Shown here piece by piece: positions 43,081 through 51,953 of a stretch of DNA of 64,000 nt (the first letter of the stretch is position 1; each line of letters begins with the position of its first letter). The notes below the pieces were generated by a model. That model saw only the letters and a program-made list of their open reading frames with translations. It was not told the DNA's origin and made no database searches. Both the position numbers and the translations under genes were made by a program. The stretch comes from JAAZNF01 sp964561025 (GTDB lineage Bacteria > Myxococcota > B64-G9): contig CAZLNM010000004.1 of NCBI GenBank assembly GCA_964561025.1, positions 1 through 64,000 of the forward strand, read 5' to 3'.

Positions 43081-43350
43081 CTAGCCCTGGGCCGTCGGCG
43101 CCGCGGGGGCCGCGGCCGGAGCCGGGTGCCGCGCCACCAGCTCGGCCACCGTGCGGCTCAGGCGCGCGCCGCGCTGCATCCAGAAGGCCAGCCGCTCCCG
43201 GTCGATGGCAAAACCCTTGCCGCCGCGCGGGGCGTAGTGCCCGAGCTGCTCCAGGCACCGGCCGTTGCGGGCCCGCCGCGAGTCCGCCACCACTACCTGG
43301 TAGTAGGGCTCGTTGCGGCCGCCGGATCTCCTCAGTCTGATCGTGGTCAT
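43081..43350 (-). CDS. rpsP: 30S ribosomal protein bS16
   Basis: An 89-residue S16, an assembly protein of the small subunit. IRLRRSGGRNEPYYQVVVADSR (about residues 4-25) and LGHYAPRGGKGFAIDRERLAFWMQRGARLS are conserved blocks; the Ala/Pro tail is variable. It starts 19 bases after ffh and begins the ribosomal part of the operon. Confidence 0.98.
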   Translation of the reverse strand: MTTIRLRRSGGRNEPYYQVVVADSRRARNGRCLEQLGHYAPRGGKGFAIDRERLAFWMQRGARLSRTVAELVARHPAPAAAPAAPTAQG

Positions 43351-43369
43351 GGAAAAACCGCCTCTCCTT

Positions 43370-44710
43370 CTAAAGGCCTCTGCCCATCAAACTGCGCATC
43401 AGCGTGCGCATGCCGAATCGGTTGACCTTCTTCATGAGTTTCTTCATCTCCAGGTACTGCTTGATGAAGCTGTTCACGTCCTGGACGGTGGTGCCGCTGC
43501 CGATGGCGATGCGCCGGCGGCGGCTGCCGTCCAGGATGGCGTGGTTGAGCCGCTCCTCGCGGGTCATGGAGTTGATGATGGCCTCGATGCGCTTGAGCTC
43601 GTCCTCCGGGGGTGCCATGCCCTGCATCTTCTTCTGCATGCCGCCCATGCCCGGGATCTTGTCGAGCAGGTCCGAGATCGAACCCATCTTGCGAAGCTGC
43701 TGCAAGTGCTCGCGGAAGTCCTCGATGGAGAACTCGTTCTTCTTGAGCTTCTTCTGCAGCTCCAGGGCCTTCTTCTGGTCGTAGGTCTCCTGGGCCTGCT
43801 CGATCAGCGAGAGCATGTCGCCCATGCCCAGGATGCGGCTGGCCATGCGGTCGGGGTGGAACACGTCGAGCGCGTCCATCTTCTCGCCCGCGCCCACGAA
43901 CAGGATGGGCTTGCCGGTGACCGCCTTGATGGACAGGGCCGCGCCGCCCCGGGCGTCGCCGTCCATCTTGGTGAGGATGACGCCGTCGAGGCTGAGCGTC
44001 TGGTTGAAGCTGTCCGCCACGTTCACCGCGTCCTGGCCGGTCATGGCGTCGGCCACGAGCAGGATCTGCTTCGGCCGCACCTCGCGCTGGATGTGGGCCA
44101 GCTCCTGCATCAGCTCGGTGTCCACGTGCAGCCGGCCGGCGGTGTCGAGGAGCACCGTGTCCAGGCCGCGCCGCTCGGCCTCCTCCACCGCCTGGCGGCA
44201 GATGGCCACCGGGTCCTGCGCGGTGGTGGAGGGGTGCACCGGGAGGTTCAGGTCGGCGCCCACCTTGGTGAGCTGTTCGATGGCCGCCGGACGGTACACG
44301 TCGGCCGGCACCAGGTAGGGGTGGCGGCCCTTCTGGCGCAGGCGCAGGCCGAGCTTGCCGATGGTGGTGGTCTTGCCGGAGCCCTGCAGGCCGCACAGCA
44401 TGATCACCACCGGCGGGCGGCCCGACAGATCCAGCTCGGCCGCCTCGCCGCCCATGAGGCGGGTGAGCTCCTCGGCCACGATCTTGATGAACTGCTGCCC
44501 CGGGGTGAGCGAGGCCAGCACGTCCTGGCCGAGCGCGCGCTTCTTCACCGCCTCCACGAAGTCGCGCACCACGTTGTAGTTGACGTCGGCTTCGAGGAGC
44601 GACAGGCGCACCTCGCGCAGCGCGTCCTTGATGTTGGCCTCGGACATCTTGCCCTGGCCGCGCATGCGCTTGAAGGTCTGGCCCAGCTTGTCGGTCAGCG
44701 ACTCGAACAT
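43370..44710 (-). CDS. ffh: Signal recognition particle protein Ffh
   Basis: A 446-residue SRP54. The N domain begins MFESLTDKLGQTFKRM. The G domain has GLQGSGKTTTIGKL (P-loop, near residues 106-119), DTAGRLHVDTELM, TKMDGDARGGAAL and GAGEKMDAL. The methionine-rich M domain ends at FGMRTLMRSLMGRGL and binds 4.5S RNA and signal sequences. ATG 44710 is chosen over an in-frame ATG at 44770 because GCGAGGA precedes it and Ffh proteins begin with M-F-x-x-L. It heads the ffh-rpsP-khpA-rimM-trmD-rplS operon. Confidence 0.97.
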   Translation of the reverse strand: MFESLTDKLGQTFKRMRGQGKMSEANIKDALREVRLSLLEADVNYNVVRDFVEAVKKRALGQDVLASLTPGQQFIKIVAEELTRLMGGEAAELDLSGRPPVVIMLCGLQGSGKTTTIGKLGLRLRQKGRHPYLVPADVYRPAAIEQLTKVGADLNLPVHPSTTAQDPVAICRQAVEEAERRGLDTVLLDTAGRLHVDTELMQELAHIQREVRPKQILLVADAMTGQDAVNVADSFNQTLSLDGVILTKMDGDARGGAALSIKAVTGKPILFVGAGEKMDALDVFHPDRMASRILGMGDMLSLIEQAQETYDQKKALELQKKLKKNEFSIEDFREHLQQLRKMGSISDLLDKIPGMGGMQKKMQGMAPPEDELKRIEAIINSMTREERLNHAILDGSRRRRIAIGSGTTVQDVNSFIKQYLEMKKLMKKVNRFGMRTLMRSLMGRGL

Positions 44711-44912
44711 TCCTCGCGCGCTCCTGGCCGCGCCAAAACCCCTTTCGGGGAGGCGTAAGCTACCTTCCAACCCGGCTCAATGTCAAGGGAAACCCGAGCG
44801 ACGGATGACGACCGGGCCCGGCAGTCGGGCCGCGTTTTCGGGCCGGGATCCGCCGGTGGGGATTCTGTAGCTTTCTGAAATTGCACGAAAAACACCGAAC
44901 CGGACCGGTCCC

Positions 44913-46907
44913 CTATAAGCCGTCGCCCCCGGATGCCGCCGCGGGGAAGGACTCCGGGTGCTCGGCGCGATACTCGGCAAAGCCGCGCACCGGGTTGTGC
45001 CGCGCCGCCTCTTGCATGAGCTGCTCCAGACGCTCCCACCCCTGTGCCGAGATCTCCTCCTCGCGCGAGGGCGGCGCCCGCCCCACCACGTCGCCGGCGA
45101 TGCGCAGCATCGGATCGCCCTGGATGACCATGCCCAAAAACCAGGCGTCGTCGGTAGCGCCGTTGCCGTTGTACCAGCGCCGGAACGACTCGCCGAAGGC
45201 GTGGCCATCGCCCAGGCTCTGGTGGAACAGCCGCGGGGTGACCATGCCGCCGACCTTGGTGGTGCCGGTGAGGGCCAGGCCGCGATCGGTGCCCATGAGG
45301 TAGGCGCGCGCCAGGTTCGGCTCGGTGAAGCGCGCCGCGGAGCAGTTGAACAGGTTGTAGAAGGCGCCCTGGTGGTTCTCGGCCACCACCTCGGCCGTGT
45401 CGATATAGCCCTCGCCGGCGCCGTAGATGTGCAGGTAGGTCGGGGTGGAGTGGATCCACTGGAAGACGAACTCGACCCCCGGGAGTAGCCGCTGCAGGTA
45501 GGCCGCCTTGGAGGTGGCGGCCGGGTCGTTGAGGATCTCGACGGTGGTGTAGATGTACTCGAGCCCGTAGCGGCCGGGGAAGTTGCTCCAGTCGTCGTCC
45601 ATGAAGATGAACCCCGCCACCGGCACGCCGGAGCCGGCCTGGCGGTAGGCGTGGATCTTTCCGAAGTACGCCGTAAGTTCGGCCTGCGTGCCGATGATCC
45701 GCGAGACGAAGATGTCCAGGGCCAGCGGCGAGTGGCCGTCGAAGATGCCGTCGTGGTTGTTGTCCGAGAACGTGGCGTCGAGATCCATGAAGGGGAGGTC
45801 GCAGGGAAACTCCTCGTAGGTGTTGAAGGCCGTCTGCTGGTACCAGGCCGCCGGCAGGTCGCCCACCAGCAGCGCGCCCTCGATGGCGTGCTCCCCGGCC
45901 TCCGCCGCGAGCAGGGCGCGCAGGCTGGCCGCCGAGCCCCCCGTCCAGGTTCGCAGGTAGGCGCGCGTGCCCTCCTGGGCCAGGTCGGCGAGGTACTGAT
46001 CGAGGCTCGCCTGCAGCCCCGGCAGCAGGGCCTGGGACACGATCACCAAGAGGGTGTAGTCGCAGTCCTGCGGGCAGCCGTTCAGGGTCTCGCCGGCCGG
46101 GCACAACCCGTCGCCGCACACCGGCTCGCAAGCGAAGCCATCTCCGGAATATCCGGTCAGGCACCGGCAGGCGCCGCCGGTGCAGGCGGCCCAGGCCGCG
46201 CAGGGCAGGTGCCGGCAACCCGTGGCGGGATCGCACCAGTCGCGGGTGCATGCGTCGGCGTCGTCGCAGGCGCCGCTCGCGTCGCTGTGGAAGCACCCCG
46301 CATCCGGGTCGCAGCCGTCCCGGGTGCAGGCGTCGGCGTCGTCGCAGTCGAGCGCGCTGGCGCCGGGCTGGCAGGCATCGCCGGCGCAGGTGTCGCCCAG
46401 GGTGCACACGTCGCCGTCGTCGCAGGGGGCCGTGTTGTCCTGGTGCAGACAGCCCGTGGCCGGCTCGCAGCGGTCGTCGGTGCAGCCGTTGCCGTCGTCG
46501 CAGTCGGCAGTGTCCGGGCCCGGCTGTCAACGCCCCGCGGCGCAGGCGTCGCCCAGGGTGCAGGCGTCGCCGTCGTCGCAGGCGGCCGTGTTGTCCTGGT
46601 GCAGACAGCCTGTGGCCGGGTCGCAGCGGTCGTCGGTGCAGCCGTTCGAATCGTCGCAGCTCACCGGCGAGCCGCCGCACCGGCCGAGAGCGCAGGTGTC
46701 GGCCTCCGTGCACGCGTCGCCGTCGTCGCAACTACCGGTGTTGTTGGTGTGCGCGCACCCGACGCCGGGTTCGCAGCGGTCGTCGGTGCACGGGTTGTCA
46801 TCCGCGCAGTCGGCGTCGCTCGCACAGGGCGGCTTGGGGGTGGCGCCGCACCCGGCCAGGAGCGCGGCGAGCGTAAGAACGGTGGCGAAGAGGCGGGCGG
46901 AAGGCAT
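44913..46907 (-). CDS. Cys-rich gingipain-like (C25) lipoprotein interrupted by in-frame TGA
   Basis: Read through one stop, this frame encodes about 664 residues. A lipoprotein signal ends at LLAGC, with AGGGGG before the ATG. About six Cys-rich modules of the form CDDGDACTxDxCxPxTGCxH follow, then a caspase-like peptidase C25 domain. Candidate catalytic residues are the histidine in TYLHIYGAGE and the cysteine in LFNCSAARF. The TGA at 46527-46529 lies where neighbouring modules have cysteine (GRC or DAC before a G-containing stretch), a single-base change from TGC. Frame and codon bias continue on both sides. This may be a sequencing error, a recent nonsense mutation, or selenocysteine. If real and not read through, the protease part is lost. 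Confidence 0.75.
46392..46703 (-). repeat. Tandem 156-base repeat encoding Cys-rich modules
   Basis: Two units (46392-46547 and 46548-46703) are nearly identical over their first 105 bases or so, including the string GTGTTGTCCTGGTGCAGACA. Each encodes 52 residues, one pair of Cys-rich modules. A third, more diverged unit follows at about 46704. The in-frame TGA lies near the junction of the first two. Confidence 0.75.
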
Positions 46908-47038
46908 CGCATCCCCCTGCGGGTACCTTGCATAACATGCCGCCGCTGATTCAGGCAAGGTATCGAAGGCAATCGCCGTGAGTCCGCGTAAGATACCGTG
47001 GGCGGCGCGCTGGTGGTCAGACATGAGGGTCATTGCGG

Positions 47039-47066
47039 TTGCGGTTTTTTACAAAGCTTTTACAAT
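47039..47066 (+). promoter_or_regulatory. Candidate promoter and direct repeat before the VWA operon
   Basis: TTGCGG (47039-47044) and TACAAT (47061-47066) are 16 bases apart. TTTTACAA occurs twice, at 47047-47054 and 47058-47065, an 11-base step. OmpR-type regulators often bind direct repeats spaced one turn apart, and the operon encodes such a regulator, so autoregulation is possible. Confidence 0.45.
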
Positions 47067-47145
47067 CTTTTGACGGCCACAAGACCACTCCAACGGCCGG
47101 CGCGAGGATCATGGAGTCAGGACCCATTAATCCAAGGAGGACTCC

Positions 47146-48462
47146 ATGACCCGAAAGTACCTCGTCGCCGCGGCGCTGGCCTTCCTGTTTTCGCTCCCGG
47201 ATGCCGCCCACGCCCAGAGCGTGGACATGAAGGTCTCGCTCTCCAACCCGCTCGTGCTGGCGGGGCAGAGCCAGACCGGCTACCTCAAGGTGGGCATGCT
47301 GGGCACCGGCTTCGGCGAGGCCCGGCCGCGGGCCACCGCCAACCTGGCGCTGGTGATCGAGCGCTCCGGCTCCATGGCCGGCGCCAAGCTCGAGCGCGCC
47401 AAGGAGGCGGCCATCCAGGCCATCGCCCGCCTCTCGCCCCAGGACATCGTCTCGGTGGTGGCCTTCGACGACACGGTCAGCGTGCTGCTGCCGGCCACCC
47501 GCGCCAGCGACAAGGAGGAGATCTACCGGGCCATCCGCAACCTTCGCCCCGGCAATAGCACGGCGTTGTTCGCCGGGGTGAGCCGCGGCGCCGGCGAGGC
47601 GCGCAAGTTCCTTGCGCGCAGCTTCGTAAACCGCGTCATCCTCATCTCCGACGGCCTGGCCAACGTGGGGCCGAGCTCCACCGAGGCGCTGGCCGCGCTG
47701 GGGGCCTCGCTGCGCAAGGAAGGCATCTCGGTGACCACCCTGGGCCTGGGGCTGGACTACAACGAGGACCTGCTCTACCACCTGGCCCAGGCCAGCGACG
47801 GCAACCACACCTTCGTGGAGAACGCCACCGACCTGGCCCGCATCTTCGACGCCGAGTTCGGCGACGTGCTGTCGGTGGCGGCCACCGACGTGGAGATCCG
47901 CATCGCCTTCGCCCCCGGCGTGCGCCCGCTGCGCTTGTTGGGGCGCGGCGGGGAGATCGTGGGTCAGACGGTGGTGGTCCGGCTCAACCAGATCCTGGGC
48001 CGGCAGGAGAAGTACGCCCTGGTCGAGTTCTCGGCGCCAGCCCGGACCGCCGGCGAGACGGTCTCCCTGGCCGAGGTGCGCGCCGACTTCACCGGCGTCG
48101 GCGACGGACGGCGCCAGAGCCAGAGCCGCTCGGTGACCGTGCGCGCCAGCGCCGAGCGCGCCGAGGTGGAGCGGGCCACCGACCGCGAGGTGATGGTGGC
48201 GGCGGTGGAGCAGCTGGCCAACGAGCGCAGCAAGGAGGCGCTGGCCCTGCGCGATCGGGGCCTGCTCGAGGACGCGCGGGCGGCGTTGCGAGAGAACGAG
48301 CGCTACCTCAGCGAGAACGCCGCCCGGCTCCAGTCGGAGCGGCTGCGCCGGGCCAGCGAGCAGAACCGCGCCGACCAGACCAACCTGGACGGCGACTGGA
48401 ACCGGACGCGCAAGTCCATGCGCCGGACCCAGTACTACTTCGATAGCCAGCAGAGCTACTGA
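47146..48462 (+). CDS. Secreted von Willebrand factor A-domain protein
   Basis: A 438-residue exported protein with signal peptide ending A-H-A about residue 23. A VWA domain spans about 65-245, followed by a beta region and a charged, coiled C-terminus (about 340-420). The metal-site motif reads I-E-R-S-G-S, where the family has D-x-S-x-S; the remaining MIDAS parts (NSTALFAG and LISDGLANVG) look normal. The Asp-to-Glu change could weaken or alter metal binding. AAGGAGGA lies five bases before the ATG. The histidine kinase gene starts 15 bases downstream, so this protein may be its periplasmic partner; that is inference. Confidence 0.85.
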   Translation: MTRKYLVAAALAFLFSLPDAAHAQSVDMKVSLSNPLVLAGQSQTGYLKVGMLGTGFGEARPRATANLALVIERSGSMAGAKLERAKEAAIQAIARLSPQDIVSVVAFDDTVSVLLPATRASDKEEIYRAIRNLRPGNSTALFAGVSRGAGEARKFLARSFVNRVILISDGLANVGPSSTEALAALGASLRKEGISVTTLGLGLDYNEDLLYHLAQASDGNHTFVENATDLARIFDAEFGDVLSVAATDVEIRIAFAPGVRPLRLLGRGGEIVGQTVVVRLNQILGRQEKYALVEFSAPARTAGETVSLAEVRADFTGVGDGRRQSQSRSVTVRASAERAEVERATDREVMVAAVEQLANERSKEALALRDRGLLEDARAALRENERYLSENAARLQSERLRRASEQNRADQTNLDGDWNRTRKSMRRTQYYFDSQQSY

Positions 48463-48477
48463 GGAGGGTGTCGTACC

Positions 48478-50079
48478 GTGCGGGCCCGGGCGCTCCTGCT
48501 GCTTGCGCTGATCACGCTGCTCCCCATCGGCGCCCTGGCCGTGCTGGGGGCGCGGCTCGTGCGCGGCGAGTCCGAGCGGGTGCGGCGGGCCTTCGGCGAG
48601 GTGCAGGAGCAGCGCCTGCGCGAAGTCGGCGAGCGGCTCATGGGGCTGCTGCGCGCCCGGGAGCAGCACCTGCTCGCGCACCCTGGGCTCCTCGCGGCGC
48701 GCGCGCCGGACGAGGTTCGCGACTTCGTTCGCGCCGAGCCGGCGGTGCGCGCGCTGGTGGTGTGGGACGCGGCGGGACGAGTGGTGTTCCCGCCGCCCCA
48801 GGGCCCACGCTCGCTCGCCGAGCAGCGCGACCTGCTGCGCCAGGAGCAGGCCCTGCTCGATCGGCCCGGGGCGGGGACCTCCGCGGCGGCGGAAGAGGGG
48901 GCCGCGCCGGTGGGCCCATCGCTCGCGCGGCAGCCCGCGGAACCGTCCGGCGCCGGCGGCGCGAGCCACGGCTGGTACGTGTGGTACCACGGCAACGACC
49001 TCAACCTGATGTTCTGGCAACGCGGCGGCGGCCGGGTGATCGGCGCCGAGGTGGACCGCTACCGGCTGCTTTCGGACTTCGTGTCGCTCTTGCCCGAGGA
49101 GGCCTCGGGCGAGATGAGCTTCGAGCTGCTCGATGCCCGCGGCCTTGTGCTCCACCGCTGGGGTGGGGGTGGGACAGGGAGCGAGGTCGCGCGCCTTGCG
49201 CTGCCCGAGCCGCTCTCGGCCTGGCACTTGCGAGCCCTCGCCGCCGCCGCGCCTGGCGACGAGGCCTGGGGCCAGAGCGCGGCGCTGGGGCTGGGAGCGG
49301 GGCTGCTGGCCCTGGCGCTTTCGCTGGTCGGCCTGGCGGTGGCGTTCTGGCGTTCCCAGGCCCGGGCGCTCAACGAGGCCGAGCGCCGGGTGTCCTTCGT
49401 CAACCAGGTCTCGCACGAGCTCAAGACCCCGCTCACCAACATCCGCCTGTACGCGGAGCTTTTGGCCGAGCGGCTCGATGGCGCGGGCGGCGAGGCCGAG
49501 CGGCACCTGGCGGTGGTCGTCGGGGAGAGCCAGCGGCTCGGCCGGCTCATCGACAACGTGCTCACCTTCGGCCGGCACCAGCGCAAGACGTTACGGCTGC
49601 GGCCGGCCCCGGCCTGCCCGGACGAGGTGGTCGAGCGCGTGCTGCGGGTCTTCCGCCCGCGGCTTGCCGAGCGCGGGGTGCGTGTCGAGTTCGAGCCCGC
49701 TGCCCCGGCCCAGGTGCTCGTCGACGCCGACGCGCTGGAGCAGATCCTGGGCAACCTCTTGTCCAACCTGGAGAAGTACGCCGCCGCCGGCGGCCTGGCC
49801 CGTGTGGAGACCGGCCAGGAAGGGGACGTCACCTCGCTGCGGGTCGCCGATCGGGGGCCGGGGGTGCCGGCCAAGGATCGCGAGCGGATCTTCGAGCCCT
49901 TCGTGCGCCTCTCGGACAGCCCGGGGGAGGGGGCCAGCGGGGCGGGCATCGGGCTGGCCGTGGTGCGCGAGCTGGCCCGGTTGCACGGCGGCGAGGCGCG
50001 CCTGCTCGAAGGCTCGCCGGGGGCGGTGTTCGAGGTGCGGCTGCATACGCCGCCCGCTGGCGCGGGAGAGGAGACATGA
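48478..50079 (+). CDS. Membrane sensor histidine kinase
   Basis: A 533-residue kinase with membrane helices at about residues 5-25 and 265-290 enclosing a periplasmic sensor region of about 240 residues, unlike any I recognise. The dimerisation H-box VSHELKTPLTN is near residue 315. The ATPase domain has ILGNLLSNLEKYA (N box), ADRGPGVP (G1), IFEPFVRL (F) and GAGIGLAVV (G2). The second N-box residue pattern is slightly unusual. GTG start with GGAGGG nine bases upstream. It ends in an ATGA overlap with its response regulator. Confidence 0.93.
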   Translation: MRARALLLLALITLLPIGALAVLGARLVRGESERVRRAFGEVQEQRLREVGERLMGLLRAREQHLLAHPGLLAARAPDEVRDFVRAEPAVRALVVWDAAGRVVFPPPQGPRSLAEQRDLLRQEQALLDRPGAGTSAAAEEGAAPVGPSLARQPAEPSGAGGASHGWYVWYHGNDLNLMFWQRGGGRVIGAEVDRYRLLSDFVSLLPEEASGEMSFELLDARGLVLHRWGGGGTGSEVARLALPEPLSAWHLRALAAAAPGDEAWGQSAALGLGAGLLALALSLVGLAVAFWRSQARALNEAERRVSFVNQVSHELKTPLTNIRLYAELLAERLDGAGGEAERHLAVVVGESQRLGRLIDNVLTFGRHQRKTLRLRPAPACPDEVVERVLRVFRPRLAERGVRVEFEPAAPAQVLVDADALEQILGNLLSNLEKYAAAGGLARVETGQEGDVTSLRVADRGPGVPAKDRERIFEPFVRLSDSPGEGASGAGIGLAVVRELARLHGGEARLLEGSPGAVFEVRLHTPPAGAGEET

Positions 50080-50762
50080 AGGTTCTCATCGCCGAGGACG
50101 ACAAGCTCACCCGAGAGGGCCTGGTCGAGATCCTTTCGGACGAGGGGTACCGGCCCCTGCCGGCGCCGGACGGCGAGACGGCGCTGGAGCTCTTTGGGCG
50201 CGAGCGGCCGGACTTCGTGCTGCTCGACATCATGATGCCCGGGCGCTCCGGCTACGAGGTGTGCCGCGAGATCCGCAAGCGGGACGAGGCCGTGCCCATC
50301 ATCTTCATCAGCGCCAAGTCCGAGGAGATCGACAAGGTGCTGGGGCTCGAGCTCGGCGCCGACGACTTCGTGGTCAAGCCCTTCGGGGTGAAGGAGGTGG
50401 TGGCCCGCATCCGGGCGGTGACGCGCCGGGTGGTGGCCAGGCGCCGGGGAAAGCCGCGGCCCGCGCCGTTTCGCATCGGCGATCTCGAGGTGGACCCGGC
50501 CGAGCTGCGCGCCCGCCGGGGACGCCAGGTCATCGACCTCTCGTTGCGGGAGGTGCGGCTGCTCGCGCTCTTCGCCCGCTCGCCGGGCGTGGTGCTGGAT
50601 CGCGACCGGTTGTTCGACGCCGGCTGGGGCCAGGACTACCTGCCGGACAGCCGCACCCTGGACCAGCACATCTCGAAGCTGCGAAAGCGCATCGAGCGCG
50701 ATCCCAAGAAACCGGCCATCATCCAGACCGTCCACGGCGCCGGTTACCGCTACCAGCCGTGA
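50076..50762 (+). CDS. OmpR-family response regulator
   Basis: A 228-residue two-domain regulator. The receiver domain has acidic pair E9-D10/D11, phospho-acceptor D in VLLDIMMPGRSG (near residue 53), and the K in FVVKPFG (near 103). A winged-helix domain follows (LSLREVRLLALFARSPG and RTLDQHISKLRKRI), ending G-A-G-Y-R-Y. Coupled to the kinase by ATGA overlap. Its target genes are unknown; direct repeats at the promoter of its own operon are candidates. Confidence 0.95.
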   Translation: MKVLIAEDDKLTREGLVEILSDEGYRPLPAPDGETALELFGRERPDFVLLDIMMPGRSGYEVCREIRKRDEAVPIIFISAKSEEIDKVLGLELGADDFVVKPFGVKEVVARIRAVTRRVVARRRGKPRPAPFRIGDLEVDPAELRARRGRQVIDLSLREVRLLALFARSPGVVLDRDRLFDAGWGQDYLPDSRTLDQHISKLRKRIERDPKKPAIIQTVHGAGYRYQP

Positions 50763-50851
50763 CGAGCACCGCGTGCGCGAGGAGAGGCCCCGGGTTGGAT
50801 TCGGCTGAGAAACTTCCTGTGCGAATTCAGCCGCGAGATCGGCGGGAGGGG

Positions 50852-50880
50852 TTGACATCGAGACGAGACGTCACCACACT
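50852..50880 (+). promoter_or_regulatory. Candidate promoter of the peroxiredoxin gene
   Basis: A consensus TTGACA (50852-50857) is followed after 17 bases by CACACT (50875-50880), a poor -10. A strong -35 with a weak -10 suggests need of an activator. The start would be about 50 bases before the ATG. Confidence 0.4.
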
Positions 50881-50935
50881 CTCGTTGGCACGGTGTGACG
50901 CTCCCCACGGGAGCCCGAAAAAGGAGGGAACGACC

Positions 50936-51643
50936 ATGGAAGAGAAAGCCGTCATGATGCCGCGCATCGGGGACAAGGCGCCCGAATTCACCGCCACCAC
51001 CACCCAGGGGACGATCCACTTCCCCCAGGACTACGAGGGGAGCTGGGTCATCCTGTTCAGCCACCCGGCCGATTTCACGCCGGTGTGCACCTCGGAGTTC
51101 ATGACCTTCGCCACCATGGAGGAGCAGTTCGCCAAGGCCAACTGCAAGCTGGTGGGGCTGTCGGTGGACGGGCTCTTCAGCCACATCGCCTGGCTGCGCA
51201 CCATCAAAGAGAAGATTCAGTACAAGGGCATGAAAGACGTCGAGGTCAAGTTCCCGCTCATCGAGGACATCACCATGGAGGTGGCGAAGAAGTACGGGAT
51301 GATGCAGCCCGGCGAGAGCGCCACCAAGGCCGTGCGCGCCGTGTTCTTCATCGACCCCAAGGGGATCGTGCGGGCCATCGTGTACTACCCGCTCAGCCTG
51401 GGCCGCAACTTCGACGAGATCTACCGGGCCCTGATCGCCATGCAGACCGCCGACGCCTTCCAGTGCGCCACGCCGGCCGACTGGCGGCCCGGCGACGAGG
51501 TGATCGTTCCTCCTGCCGGCTCCTGCGGTGTGGCCAAGGAGCGCATGCAGGGGAAAGACCCGAACGTCACCTGCCACGATTGGTTCTTCTGCACCAAGAA
51601 GCTCGACAAGGAGACCGTGCTTCGGACCGTGCTCAAGAAGTAG
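50936..51643 (+). CDS. Peroxiredoxin (AhpC/TSA, Prx6 type)
   Basis: A 235-residue thiol peroxidase. The active-site block is HPADFTPVCTSEF, with the peroxidatic Cys near residue 51. PrxVI-type features are GLSVDGLFSHIAWL, the long C-terminal arm and a late pair of cysteines in TCHDWFFC, as in the archaeal-type enzymes that use C-terminal cysteines in resolution. It reduces peroxides in the cytoplasm; no reductase gene is adjacent. AAGGAGGGA precedes the ATG. It stands alone or with the next small gene. Confidence 0.95.
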   Translation: MEEKAVMMPRIGDKAPEFTATTTQGTIHFPQDYEGSWVILFSHPADFTPVCTSEFMTFATMEEQFAKANCKLVGLSVDGLFSHIAWLRTIKEKIQYKGMKDVEVKFPLIEDITMEVAKKYGMMQPGESATKAVRAVFFIDPKGIVRAIVYYPLSLGRNFDEIYRALIAMQTADAFQCATPADWRPGDEVIVPPAGSCGVAKERMQGKDPNVTCHDWFFCTKKLDKETVLRTVLKK

Positions 51644-51701
51644 TGGACCTTGGTCGAGAGATGGCGTTCGGTCGGGCGCTTCCGTGCTGGGGTGCCTTTT
51701 T

Positions 51702-51953
51702 ATGAAACTGCGCGTCTTTTCTCGCAGGCTCCTCGGCATCCGCAACCCGAACTGCGTCATCCCCGGCTGCGCCTCCACCATGGAGAGCACCGGCTACCTG
51801 GAGCACCGCGACGGGGCCTGCGCCGGCTGGTACCTCGAGTTCGAGTGCCCCGAGCACGGCCTTCAGCTCTGCGGCGGAGGCGCCTGGCAGGCGGCCATCG
51901 AGGCGGCGGTCGCGGCCGAAGTTGGCCCGGACGGGATCAATCGCAAGGTCTGA
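51702..51953 (+). CDS. Small Cys-rich protein of unknown function
   Basis: An 83-residue protein not recognised. Its basic start (MKLRVFSRRLLGIRN) is followed by cysteines in CVIPGC, GACAG, FECPEHG and LCGG, a spacing that could hold a metal ion or disulfides. Strong GC third-position bias supports real coding. The ribosome site is weak (GGGGTG). It is 58 bases downstream of the peroxiredoxin on the same strand and may be co-transcribed. Confidence 0.6.
   Translation: MKLRVFSRRLLGIRNPNCVIPGCASTMESTGYLEHRDGACAGWYLEFECPEHGLQLCGGGAWQAAIEAAVAAEVGPDGINRKV

Noticed and set aside
46486..46529. SECIS element for selenocysteine after the TGA
   Set aside because: Only a short GC palindrome is seen; no convincing stem with the usual bacterial loop, so selenocysteine is left as a possibility, not a call.
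47017..49578. An 853-codon minus-strand frame opposite the VWA and kinase genes
   Set aside because: Opposite genes with signal peptide, VWA and kinase motifs; no motif of its own.
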